The notes beneath the pieces are model-generated. The model was not told the origin of the DNA, searched no databases, and worked only from the letters and a program-made list of their open reading frames with translations. From Pollenia angustigena (lineage: Eukaryota > Arthropoda > Insecta > Diptera > Polleniidae): a DNA stretch of 64,000 nucleotides. Shown here one piece after another: positions 43,694-53,505 of the stretch. The translations under genes and the position numbers were made by a program. The DNA lies in NCBI GenBank assembly GCA_930367215.1, contig OV884059.1, positions 249,053,803 to 249,117,802 of the forward strand, in the 5' to 3' direction. The first letter of the stretch is position 1; each line of letters opens with the position of its first letter.

Positions 43694-44378
43694 CTGCTTT
43701 CGCTCTTTTTAGCGTACAAATAATTGGGCGATGATCAGATGGAATTTCGTAATCCAATGATTTAATATCAATGTTCAGAGCGGTATTACTAATAACAATG
43801 TCGACCGTGGACGCTTCTCGATTACGTTGGTGCGGGTACAGTGTTGGACTATTAGGATGATGTATAAAAAAGTCACATGACTGTTGTAAATTATTGAGTA
43901 TGATACCCGCATTATTATTTGTAGGGCAGTTCCATGAAGAATGTTTGGCATTCAAGTCACCAAAAATAATGTATTCGTTAGAGGAGGGTGTAAGATTAAC
44001 GATATCGGCGGAAAAATGTTGCGTATAATGAGGCGAATAAGCTGAAGACACTATGATATGCCTGTTGTTTATTGTAACTTCAATTGAAATGTTTTCAATT
44101 GATTTGGTTTTTGAAATAAAAATGTTTTTATGTTCAATTGATTTGTGTATTACCAGAGCGACTCCTCCTCCTCTTGCGTCGGACCTGTCATTTCTGTATA
44201 TAAAGTAATTTTTAAAAAATGGTTTATGATTTTCTGTAAAAAATGTTTCGTTAAGAGAAGCAATTTTTATGCGTTCTCTTTCGAGTAATAGTTCAAATTG
44301 TTTTAATTTGGAAAAGTTTGAAATACCGTTGGCATTCAAGTGAAGCATTTTGAAATCGGTTACATTAGTATAATCCAT
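43694..44378 (-). CDS. LINE-3 ORF2, endonuclease part
   Basis: ATG at 44376-44378, overlapping the last 14 nt of ORF1. Endonuclease motifs are complete: LHLNANGI, SLNETFF (metal-binding Glu), RSDARGGGVALVI, IIFGDLNAKHSSW and IPSDHRPI (catalytic Asp-His). The frame leads into the 243-bp insertion after LKRAKA. It is the target-nicking domain of ORF2. Confidence 0.92.
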
Positions 44379-45564
44379 GAGCGTATTTTACCATTGACAT
44401 AACAACTTTGATTTGCTGCACTTTTGATGTGCATCTTTGTAAATCATCCATAGCTGTTGTGAAAATATCAAAAAGTTCGTCAATGCTGAACAGGTCATTA
44501 CCAGTTTTCAGCTGATTCGCATATGATGTATTGTTGTTAATTCTTCTATTATTGGTGTTATTTGTGTTGTTGATGTTGTTGTGGTTAGTGTTGTTGTTTC
44601 TTAAATTAGGGAATTCTGCCCCGTTAAATTGGAATGAATTCTGTTGTTGTTGCTGTTGTTGTCTGTTACTCTGAGGTTTCGATGTTACTCTTGCTCTTGT
44701 TTCCAAATAAAGAGAACGTAACGGACAATTGATGTCATTTGCAGAATGATCAGATCTTTCTTTTCCATGTTTTATGCAATTGAAACATGTGAAAACTACA
44801 GGTCTTTTTTCATTTGTATTAAATGGGCATTCATTAGTATGGTGCAGTTGTGCACATATCATACAGGCAGCTTTACGTTGACAGTGTTCACCACCATGAC
44901 CATACATTAAACAATTCCAGCATTGAGTTGGTTTGTAGTCATTCTTTGGTTTGTATTTTTTCCATGTAATAATTACATTGGAAATTGTCCTCACATTTTT
45001 TAATGAGTTGGGATTAAAAGTTTTGCGGTTAAAATGAACCTTATAAACAGCATTGTTGTCCGTACTGAACTTTGTAGTAATTTCCACAACAGTATGTGGG
45101 TTTAGATTGTAGTTTTTTAATTCTTTAATTATATCCTCTGTGTTGGTACGGGGTAAACCGTGTAAAAAGGTTGTATATAAACGATTATCTTTGGAGTTAT
45201 AGGAGTGGAACTCCATTTGATTTTCTTTTAGTATTTGTTTGCAACAATCATACATTGCCTGATTTGGAGCAAAAATTTTGGTGCCAGTTGAAGTACGTTT
45301 GTACATGCAATCCTTTCCAATTACTTTTTGAATTTCAGTAAAAGATGTGTTTACATCAACAACAATAGGTGGTGGCTTACGTTGAATGACTTCGGTTATG
45401 TTTGAGTCAGGAGCAATGTCCATATCATTTTGAGTTGCCAGAAGGCTAAATCTGTTGCGTGAGGTAGACGCAATGTTTGGATTGACGTAACCCGCAAAAG
45501 GTTGTTTCATAATCTTTTTCTTCCCAGTGGATTTTTTATATCTAGATTTGGCCCCTGGGGCCAT
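44365..45564 (-). CDS. LINE-3 ORF1, Gag-like RNA-binding protein
   Basis: An intact 399-codon frame from the ATG at 45562-45564. The N-terminus is basic, with an RRM-like middle region (LYTTFLHGLPRTNTEDIIKE). Three zinc knuckles follow (CWNCLMYGHGGEHC, CMICAQLHHTNEC, CFNCIKHGKERSDH...C), then a Gln/Asn-rich low-complexity stretch (residues 295-350, QQQQQQQ and NNTN repeats) and a C-terminal helix. Length and order are usual for Jockey-clade ORF1. It would coat the LINE RNA and guide it to the target. Confidence 0.92.
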   Translation of the reverse strand: MAPGAKSRYKKSTGKKKIMKQPFAGYVNPNIASTSRNRFSLLATQNDMDIAPDSNITEVIQRKPPPIVVDVNTSFTEIQKVIGKDCMYKRTSTGTKIFAPNQAMYDCCKQILKENQMEFHSYNSKDNRLYTTFLHGLPRTNTEDIIKELKNYNLNPHTVVEITTKFSTDNNAVYKVHFNRKTFNPNSLKNVRTISNVIITWKKYKPKNDYKPTQCWNCLMYGHGGEHCQRKAACMICAQLHHTNECPFNTNEKRPVVFTCFNCIKHGKERSDHSANDINCPLRSLYLETRARVTSKPQSNRQQQQQQQNSFQFNGAEFPNLRNNNTNHNNINNTNNTNNRRINNNTSYANQLKTGNDLFSIDELFDIFTTAMDDLQRCTSKVQQIKVVMSMVKYAHGLY

Positions 45565-45890
45565 CGTAAATTCGAATTTTTCTTTGTATTTGTATAAAAT
45601 TGACTACCACGTGTGAGTTCAAATGAGAACCAGAATAGGCAATATTACAATAACAAAATATATACACTAGTAATTTTTAATTTATGTATGTATGCTTTGC
45701 GCTGATTTTATTGACACGACCGTTCGTAAAGAGAATCTGATTCGAACTCAGATTTTGAAAATAAAAATAGAGGACATAAAGAAAAAAAAGTAAAAAAATT
45801 TTTTGACTTCAAGATTTTTTTACATATTTCACAGACAAATTTACATTCCCATATTAATAAATGTAAAGAAAATTTAAAAAGAATTACATA

Positions 45891-46497
45891 TCGTCGGCTT
45901 AATATGCAGACCTGCGAAATCCACTTTTTAAGTAAATTGAGATTTGATGCCGTGTGGTAGAGAAATATATGCCTCGTCGACCAGCATGTAGTTATTCTTC
46001 AATTTGAGTCTTGAAGTGTGTCAAATCAACTATATTTTTGGCTCTCCTCTCAAGCAGTAAGTCCCAATTTACAACGTTGAAATTGAAAGGCACACATTTT
46101 CCTATTCTCTTTTGAACTTGCCTAAACCTTTCACAATCGCAAAATTAATAGACAGACAGAAGTTATTGTTTTCCTTTTTTTCGTTCTTTTTCGCTGTTGA
46201 CGGAGATGAACATTTAACAGGCATTGATACTAAAATTACATTGTTGTGAGAAAATGATATGAAGCAACGACATGAAAATGCCGAAAAGTGTAAAAGACAA
46301 GCAAAAAATGTCTAAAAATGTCCAGTACAGATAGTCATGTACTACACACTCTACCTCTACAACCCCTCGCCAACAAACTTCGTCTGTCTGCCTTCCACTT
46401 GCCACATTGTAAAAGGGGACTAAATACGAAAAATAAAAAGTTTTTCCTGTAAAATTTGTTGAAAGGGAGTTAGCAGGTTTGCATATTAAGCCGACGA
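45891..46497. mobile_element. Inverted-repeat element (about 607 bp)
   Basis: The ends are TCGTCGGCTTAATATGCA and its complement TGCATATTAAGCCGACGA. The tip TCGTCGG is shared with the 78-bp hairpin at 28026. The interior (46240-46395) contains a segment that recurs at 53935-54035 and 55250-55282 (GATATGAAGCAACRACATGA). Confidence 0.75.
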
Positions 46498-46904
46498 TGT
46501 ATAAAAATTTACATTTACTTAAGTAAAATTAGTTACAAAAAAAAAAACAACTAAACTTTAATAATCATTGCAAAAAATTATTCAAAATTTTATACTGCAA
46601 GTGTATGGGAGTCCAGTAGGAGTATGAACAGAACAAGCATGGCACAACATTTTCCATACGATTGCACAGAAAAACCGTTGATTACCGTGAAATAAAATTT
46701 TTATTTTAATTTATAAAAATAAAAGCAAATATTGGTCATGCTTTTAAAAATAAAGAGGACAAAGATGACAGATTATGAAAAAAAGATGATAAAAGAGGAC
46801 ACAAATTTTATAGAGGACAGCCAGTTAAAAAAGAGGATTGTCCTCTAAAAAAGAGTACGTATGGTCACCTTAACTAAACGAACTTAAAAACAGCTTAATG
46901 CTAT

Positions 46905-47865
46905 GTTCATACGACGACAAAAACCACTCGTTTCGCTCTCTGAAACTAGATTGTCAAACATGCTGTTCATACGATTCATTCTTGTTTCATTTTTACATTT
47001 TTTTTGTGTTGTTAGTGTGATTTTATTTAAAACAGATAAAAAAGTAATTAAAAGTTAAAAATATATTATTTAATACTTTTATTAATATTATTATTTGATA
47101 ATTTTCACTTTATTTTATTAAACATCAATTTTAATTTTGTATTTTATTTTGTTTTGATTTTTTTTGAGAGCTAGTTCAGATAAACTAACGATAATTGTTA
47201 TCAAAATTAGAGATAATAGTACATCTTTCCTGTTTCGCAGCCTGTTTCAAAATGAAACGACCTGTTTCGCTCACAAAATTTTGTATGGGTAAACAAGTCG
47301 TTTCAGTCATGTTTGGGGCGCGAAACAGGAATAAGAGAGCGAAACACGAATATTGCTGTCCGTGTGAACATGGTATTATGCTATGTTCATACGACGTTAT
47401 AAACCACTCGTTTCGTTCTTTGAAACTAGTTTGCCAAACATGCTGTTCATACGATTCATTCTTGTTTCATTTTGACATTTTTTTTGTGTTGTTAGTGTGA
47501 TTTTTTTTAAATAGATTAAAAAAAAGTAAATAAAACTTAAACATATGTTATTTAACACTTTTATTGATATTATTATGTTATAATTATCTTTATTTTATTA
47601 AACATCAATTTTTATTTTGTTTTTTTCTTTGTTTTGATTTTTTTTTGAGAGCTAGTTCAGATAAACTAACGATAAATGTTATCAAAATTGGAGATGATAG
47701 TACATTTTTCCTGTTTCGCAGCCTGTTTCAAAATGAAACGACCTGTTTCGCTCTCAAAATTTTGTATGGGGAAACAAGTCGTTTCAATCATGTTTGTGGC
47801 GCGAAACAGGAATAAGAGAGCGAAACACGAATATTGCTGTTCGTGTGAACATGGTACATATTAAA
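46905..47865. repeat. Two tandem copies of a 480-bp inverted-repeat unit
   Basis: Copy 1 at about 46905-47375 and copy 2 at about 47385-47860 are nearly identical and head to tail. Each begins GCTATGTTCATACGACG and ends CGTGTGAACATGGTA, imperfect inverted ends. Both have GTTTCGCAGCCTGTTTCAAA. The ORFs at 47195-47500 and 47564-47864 are translations of the repeat. Confidence 0.8.
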
Positions 47866-47889
47866 ATAATAATTGTAATGTGTATGTAT

Positions 47890-48015
47890 TAGGGTATTCA
47901 TTTAATCGGGCTTTTGCTTAAATCGGTTAATCACTCGATTAATTAACCGAGGTATTAGTTTAATCGGTTAATAATCGGTTAATTTTTTTTGATCGGTTAA
48001 CTGATTAATACATTT
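47890..48015. repeat. Cluster of AATCGGTTAA words
   Basis: Four or more copies of (T)AATCGGTTAA(T) and its complement lie within about 110 bp, next to a TAGGGTATTCATTTAATCGG end-like word. Possibly the end of a DNA transposon; the partner end was not found. Confidence 0.45.
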
Positions 48016-48406
48016 TTTTATAATTTAAATAATTTCAGTAAATAAAAATGCATAAATTTTTTATTATTCGTTAAAAAAAAACAATAATACCTATGTATAA
48101 CAATTCTTGAACTAAAACGAGCAACAAAAAAATAATTCATAAATATGAATATAATGCATAATATGTATTTATTAAAAAATAAACTGTGTTAAAGGAGAAC
48201 TTATCTTTTAGAAAAATAAATTGGTTAAAATGTTTAGGATTTAAGCGATTATTTTCTTAAGTTTTGATAAAACTTGACATGGAAAAATTCTTTCACTTTT
48301 CGCAGAGGGTGGTGAAACCGAAAGCAACCCATAATACAGAATATCTTATTTGTAAGTTCTTTTCCTGGATTTCTCTAAACATATAAAATATTCCATTAGA
48401 GTCCTG

Positions 48407-48625
48407 GGGTCTAATCGCCGCATACGATATCGAGCAAAATTTATCCAAATTATTTATTTTGGTATCAGGAAAGAGGATATCGAATGAAATGAACTAAATT
48501 TGAAATAATAGGCTTTCGTTGTCGAGAAACTCGACATTACATTTATCGAGTTTTTATTCGATATGTCAGTGTCTATCGTATGCAAAAAATTCGATAAAGC
48601 TCGGCACCGAAAATTCTGTAAGGCC
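48407..48625. mobile_element. Diverged relative of the CTG-flanked element
   Basis: The left end GGGTCTAATCGCCGCATACG after CTG, and internal TCGATATGTCAGTGTCTATC, match the 43451-43693 element. The right end (GTAAGGCCC) is degenerate and no right-hand CTG is found. Confidence 0.6.
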
Positions 48626-48629
48626 CTAA

Positions 48630-51089
48630 TTGTGTAAAACGCAACGCAATTCCAAACATTGAAAGCAAAAACAATGTCAAAATTTTGTTGTTTGTTGGAT
48701 ATAATAGTTATGTTTAACAAATATTAATTTTCATTATACATAATAATTATTCTTTAGAATATTTCTTAAAAGTGGTCAATTTGTTGGTAACTGAAAAATG
48801 AGCATAATTATTATTTAGGGTCCTTGATTAAAATTATTTTTCTATGGGGAAATTATTTAAATTAAAACATTATAAGAAACAAGTAATAATATGTTCAATT
48901 AATCAGACCAGTGTCTGAACAATATTTAAATCATTAGAAGAGTGGAAAAACAGAAAGTAAATTATCCAAACAAATACGAAATTGCAAGGCAATGCCTACT
49001 GTATTCTTCCGGCATCAATGCAATGCAAACGTTTGTTATCTTAAGCTATCTTAATACATAATAACTTAGCACCGGAATAGTCCGAGCAAGAACTTTTGTC
49101 AAAAAACTTAAAAATATTTAATTCAAATAAAAAATATTGCTAAAATACAAAATTTTTTATATACATACATACATATGTATGTATGCAAATAAATGTTTTC
49201 TTAATTATTTATGAACAACGTAGCTTTCGTTTAAAAGTTTGTAAATTTATCTTAAACGGTTTTAAAATCGATTTTGAACCAAAAAAAGTCGATTATTCTT
49301 TTTTGCAAAAATGACACCGAGGTCCCAAATCTTTGGGGGACAAAAACAGAGTGCATGACTTCGGGAAAACTGGGAGACACGGCTCTTTTTTTGGTATTTT
49401 AGCACGTAGTGGTGTCCGTATATGGTTATAGATAGCGTAGTATCCCAAAATTGACGTAAAGAAAAAACAAATGAAATTAAAAAATTTTCAGGAAATTTTT
49501 CACTTCTGCGGCTACATAGACGCTACCTAAACGGTGTTAAGAATCATTCCTAGAAAGTTAATATGCTCTAGAAAGTTGTTTATTGAGATCTTAGGTACAT
49601 TTTTGATTTGATTGTTTCCTTGAATTTTGAACGATTTGTTCCCTATGGACCTGAACAGGAGGAAAAATTATTTAAAAAAATCGAATTTTTTAAAGTTTTT
49701 TGCGATTTTGATCTTGAAGATGAAGTTTTTTATATGTTCACAATTTTTGTTCTTTATGGGAAGAGCTACAACTTTGTTTCAGATGATAAATAAAAATTCC
49801 GAACGGTTTGCAAGATATGAGCCTGAGAAAATGATCACTTTTTTTGCAAAAATTACACCGAGGCCCCAAATTTTTGGGGGCCCATAAAAAAGTGCATGAC
49901 TTTGGGCAAAACAGGAAGACACTGGCTTTTTTAGTCTTTTATCACGTACTGTTGTTCGTAGGTATATGGTTATTTTTCCATGACTTAAAAAATTACACAG
50001 TGTTATTAGTATTATGTACTAAGTTATTTTATTTTTTTTTAATTTCTTTTAATTTGTTTTCTATTATTAAGTAGAAATTAGTAAGCCGATAGTTTGGGTT
50101 ACTGAAATATAATAAATAAATATAAAATAAATAAAGTTTTACCCCCTGAAAATAAACTTTCGACATTTTTTATGATGAATGTTAAAATCTTGGGCTATAG
50201 CGATCACCAAAAATAGTACTTTTCATGAATAAAAAGCTTGATAAATTTGTTTTTATCCAATTAGTGGCCAAATAAAATAGATATTAAGGAATTCTTTAAT
50301 TCAGCATTAAAATATTTTAAAAATCTAGCCACAGATAGAAGATAGCGAGATGTTTATGTCAGTTTTTTGATGATTTTCAATTTGATTTTAATGGAAAATT
50401 TTTAATAACTTACAACATTTTTTTGTCCAATTTTCATTTACAATACGTCGTTAGATAAGTGCTGACCACCGCTTGGGATCAAGTCAAAAATTAACAATCA
50501 ACTACACTGTCTTACTTTTAATAAGATTCACTTAGGTATCCTTAAAACCCCATTTTACAATTACAAAAAGCATATCTTTGTCCAGGAAACAAACACGTTT
50601 TTTTTTTAATATGTACATACATATATTTAGCTACTTTTAAATTACCAGTTCATGACCAACATTTTTAAGAGGACATTAAAAAATATACTCGGTCTGTGTT
50701 AATTAAAATTGCCAAAGTTTTAATAATAAAAAACCGATTTGTTTCCCCATTTAACTCAAACTTTTCGCAGCAAATGTTTCATAATCTAGACGGCGACTTA
50801 TCAAAAAACTCAATGTTTTATAGTATAGACAGGAACTTAACGAAACACAAATTAGATTATGCTGCCCTTGGTTAATTTAAGATAGTTTCATCATTTTAAG
50901 AATTATTGTATAAAAATAGAACTTGACAAATCACACAATTTGATGACTGAAATTGATTTTTTTTCTTTTTCATTTATATTCAATAGTTATATGTACATAC
51001 ATACATGTTATGGACATGTGTTTTCTGGCAATTTCCCTATTTCATAACTAAAAGAAAAATTTGTTGTAGTAAATATTTTTGTTTTATAC
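48630..51089. other. 5'-proximal intron sequence with a dispersed 110-bp direct repeat
   Basis: No gene. A unit at 49307-49436 (GCAAAAATGACACCGAGGTC, GAGTGCATGACTTCGGG) recurs at 49844-49970 with 80-90 percent similarity as judged by eye. The remainder is AT-rich. The short ORFs at 49608-50074 read through this repeat and have no domain. Confidence 0.5.
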
Positions 51090-51136
51090 CTTCTAGTAGC
51101 TGGTGGGGGGCTTGCAGAACGTCCACGTCTAACCAT
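51090..51136 (-). CDS. Chchd2: CHCHD2-like protein, exon 1 with start codon
   Basis: ATG at 51134-51136, then GTTAGACGTGGACG..., encoding MVRRGRSASPPPATR plus two bases of the next Arg codon. The exon ends AGAAG|GTATAA. The basic Arg/Ser/Pro-rich start is the family's mitochondrial-targeting-like N-terminus; fly CHCHD2 proteins begin MVRR. The two leftover bases pair with the first base of exon 2 (27606), so phase matches exactly and the joined CDS is 468 nt. The upstream 127 bp up to the nearest transposon is the only unique candidate promoter/5' UTR in view; no clear TATA box was identified. Confidence 0.93.
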
Positions 51137-51263
51137 TTTAAATTTTTTGAGAAATTTCACAACTTTAAATTTTAATTTGTTTCCACTTGAGTACTGTATA
51201 TTGTATTTAGCACTATGCGCTTCAAGTTTTTAATTTTTCCGATTTGCAATTAATTGTCAGTTT

Positions 51264-51510
51264 CAAGGTATATTTATAGCAGGTAGCCGCGAGATTACAA
51301 CAATTGTACAATAAAACAAACAACAGGGCTTTTTATTGTTGTTTTGTGATACGAACTGTCAAACAGCAAAGGGGTTGAAAAGAGACAAAAAAGACAAAAA
51401 AACCTTGTTTACATGTTTACTATACAACATTTGACAGTTTGTATCGCAAAACAAGCAAATAAAAAATAACCAGCTGGCTTTCCGAGACTACCTGCTATAA
51501 ATATACCTTG
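51264..51510. mobile_element. 8-bp-duplication element A, copy 1 (247 bp), upstream of CHCHD2
   Basis: The ends CAAGGTATATTTATAGCAGG and its complement are flanked by an exact 8-bp duplication GTCAGTTT (51256-51263 and 51511-51518). The size of the duplication fits hAT-type mobilisation. It lies 128 bp upstream of the start codon and its own ends carry TATTTATA words. Confidence 0.93.
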
Positions 51511-51760
51511 GTCAGTTTTATAATATTTTCGATAACCCAGAAAGTTCGAACGAAAGTCAGTGTTGCCAACCCATTAACTAATAGGTCTACACGAGATTTA
51601 CCGCCCGTTTCCACATTCAAATGCAAGTTCGAAAAAAGTCCACTCACACTTTTTCACTACAACCACACAATTTTTGCACTTTCAGCCAATCGGCTGTTTC
51701 CCCGAATTTTCGTTGATAGTACGCAACAAGGTATATTTATAGCAGGTAGCCGCGAGATTA

Positions 51761-53269
51761 CGCTGGGTCTCCACGTAGCAATTTTTATTGCTATGTACAA
51801 GCAATAACGTCGGCAGAACAATGACACAACAATGGAGCAATGATTGCTGATTATATTGCTGGAGAACACTTGTTATTGCTTTGCCATAAATTTGCAATTT
51901 TCACCTCGAGTAGTTGTATAAAGTTTTATGGCTGTATTTATAACAAATGTTGTATGTTGTGTTTTGAAGTGATTGTTAAATTTTCTTTTTTATATTAATT
52001 AACCCTCTAATGCCACATTTTTTGTTTGCCTTAAAAAAATCATACTTAGATAATTTTAGGGTGAGAAACATGAATCTGACTTCAGTTTTTTCCTTTGTGT
52101 ACTCGCTGACCTGTAAGGGGTCAAATTGTGAAGTCCGCCTTGAAGCGGAGTTGGGCATTATTGTAAAATTTCAAGATACGTTGTTCATTAACATCCCGGC
52201 ATTTTCTGTGTAATTCCCCAGTCTGCCTCCAGACGGGTTCAGAAGAAACATCCATACTCAGCAGCTATTATTTTTTTTTGTAATAAAAACTTAATATTGA
52301 TTTCAATTAAACGCTTAGATACCCACCAGTGATTTTTTTGGCACGATCTAAGGCTTTTAAATATTATTTTTTCTATTCACAATATTAATGCACTTCCCAG
52401 CATTTTCTATGCTAATGCCCAAGCCCGCCTCCAGACGGGCTCAGTGAAAACATCCATATCCCGCAGCGATTATATTTTTGAAAATGAAAACTTAATATAC
52501 ATTTCAATTTAACGTTTAGATACGCACCCGTAATTTTTTCGGCTCGATCTAAAGCTTCGAAATATTATTTTTTCGATGCACAATATTAACTTTTTTCACA
52601 AAGAATAAAAAATTACCGTTTTCGCTCAAATTCAAGATGACAATTTTTTTTTTTGCTAAGCTCGTAAGAGTGTTGCCAAAGAATGAAAAGGTTTTGATAA
52701 AATAAGTTTTGATTTACATCTAGAATTATTTATTAATGAAATATTGTCAAAAATAAAATTTTTATTACGGTTTTTTGCTACCCCGCCTAGAGGCGGACTT
52801 AAGCATTAGAGGGTTAATTAAATTAATAAAATAATTAACTGTAATTGTCGTAGCTGTGTTTTGTATTGCTTTTTTGTTTATTTGTGTATGAAAAAAACCT
52901 AAAACTTGTATTGTTCTATTGAAAAAATAAAAATATACAAAAAAAAAAACAAATTCGTCGTTTGCTTTTGTTGATATTGACGTTTATTTAAAAATATAAT
53001 ATATAAAAACTTTTTCTGTATTTTGTTGAAATATTTTTTCACTTGCTTTTTTAATAAATAACCAGCCGTACAGAGAAATGAAATGTCAGATAAATTACAA
53101 CTGATTTGACAGCAGATTGCTAAGCAATAATTGCTCAAGCAATAAGAAGAGCAATCATTGCGCAATGGATTGCCACTCATGGCAATATGCGGTCTATACG
53201 TCGCAAATTTTATGGAGCAATCAAATTTGACGTTTGCCGCAATAAATATTGCTACGTGGAGACCCGGGG
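51761..53269. mobile_element. Harbinger-like element B, copy 1, TTA duplication
   Basis: The ends CGCTGGGTCTCCACGTAGCA and, inverted, CCCCGGGTCTCCACGTAGCA are flanked by TTA (51758-51760 and 53270-53272). The uninterrupted element A copy 1 has a single TTA at this position. About 695 bp without the nested piggyBac-like element. Both halves are full of AGCAAT/ATTGCT words. No transposase. Confidence 0.92.
52003..52813. mobile_element. piggyBac-like non-autonomous element (811 bp), TTAA duplication
   Basis: The ends CCCTCTAATGC and GCATTAGAGGG sit between TTAA copies (51999-52002 and 52814-52817), the hallmark of piggyBac. The related element B copies at 55456 and 57149 lack it. The interior contains an imperfect duplication of about 190 bp (52190-52375 and 52390-52575: CTCCAGACGGG, CGATCTAA). 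No transposase ORF. Confidence 0.92.
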
Positions 53270-53505
53270 TTACAACAATTGTACAATAAAACAAACAACA
53301 GGGCTTTTTTATTGTTGTTTTGTTATACGAACTGTCAAACAGCAAAGGGGTTGAAAAGAGACAAAAAAGACAAAAGATAAAGACAAAAAACTTGTTTACT
53401 TGTTTACCATACAACATTTGACAGTTTGTATCTCAAAACAAGCAAATAAACAATAACCAGCTGGCTTTCCGAGACTACCTGCTATAAATATACCTTGGTA
53501 CGCAA

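Larger units (their letters stand above)
41161..45749 (-). mobile_element. Complete Jockey-like LINE (LINE-3) with poly(A) tail and 13-bp target duplication
   Basis: Minus-strand element: ORF1 (44365-45564), ORF2 (endonuclease plus RT), 3' UTR with AATAAA, and a tail of about 20 A (plus-strand T-run 41161-41182). AGATTTTGAAAAT is duplicated exactly at 41148-41160 and 45750-45762. The only major break is a 243-bp element within ORF2. This is the youngest-looking LINE of the window. Confidence 0.93.
41138..46872. mobile_element. hAT-type element containing LINE-3 (5.7 kb in total)
   Basis: The left end TAAGGCGACCA and right end TGGTCACCTTA are inverted. ACTAAAC is repeated outside both ends (41131-41137 and 46873-46879), with an eighth base ambiguous. 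Without the LINE it would be about 1.1 kb. The words AGAGGACA and GAGGACAT recur near the right end (45768-46850). It also holds a second inverted-repeat element at 45891-46497. Confidence 0.72.
27607..51089 (-). other. CHCHD2 intron 1, about 23.5 kb, filled with transposons
   Basis: Donor GTATAAAAC after AGAAG at 51089, acceptor TTTTTTTAG at 27607. Splicing gives an uninterrupted frame and a protein matching the family from end to end, so the two exons belong together. Virtually all named elements between 27.7 and 48.7 kb lie inside it. The LINE and Harbinger coding regions on the minus strand are thus in the same orientation as the host transcript. Confidence 0.88.
51727..53497. mobile_element. 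Element A, copy 2, interrupted by element B
   Basis: Same ends as copy 1. The exact 8-bp duplication GTACGCAA lies at 51719-51726 and 53498-53505. The body matches copy 1 on either side of the 51761-53269 insertion, so copy 1 serves as the empty site for it. Confidence 0.93.

Noticed and set aside
47195..47864. ORFs with repeated Cys-containing segments
   Set aside because: They are two copies of the same repeat unit and show no domain or codon bias.
49608..50074. Three overlapping short plus-strand ORFs
   Set aside because: They lie across a dispersed direct repeat in the CHCHD2 intron, overlap in different frames and lack any domain.
52899..53417. Minus-strand ORF of 172 codons
   Set aside because: It runs through elements A and B and is rich in Phe/Leu/Ser from AT-rich repeats. 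The matching frames in other copies differ.
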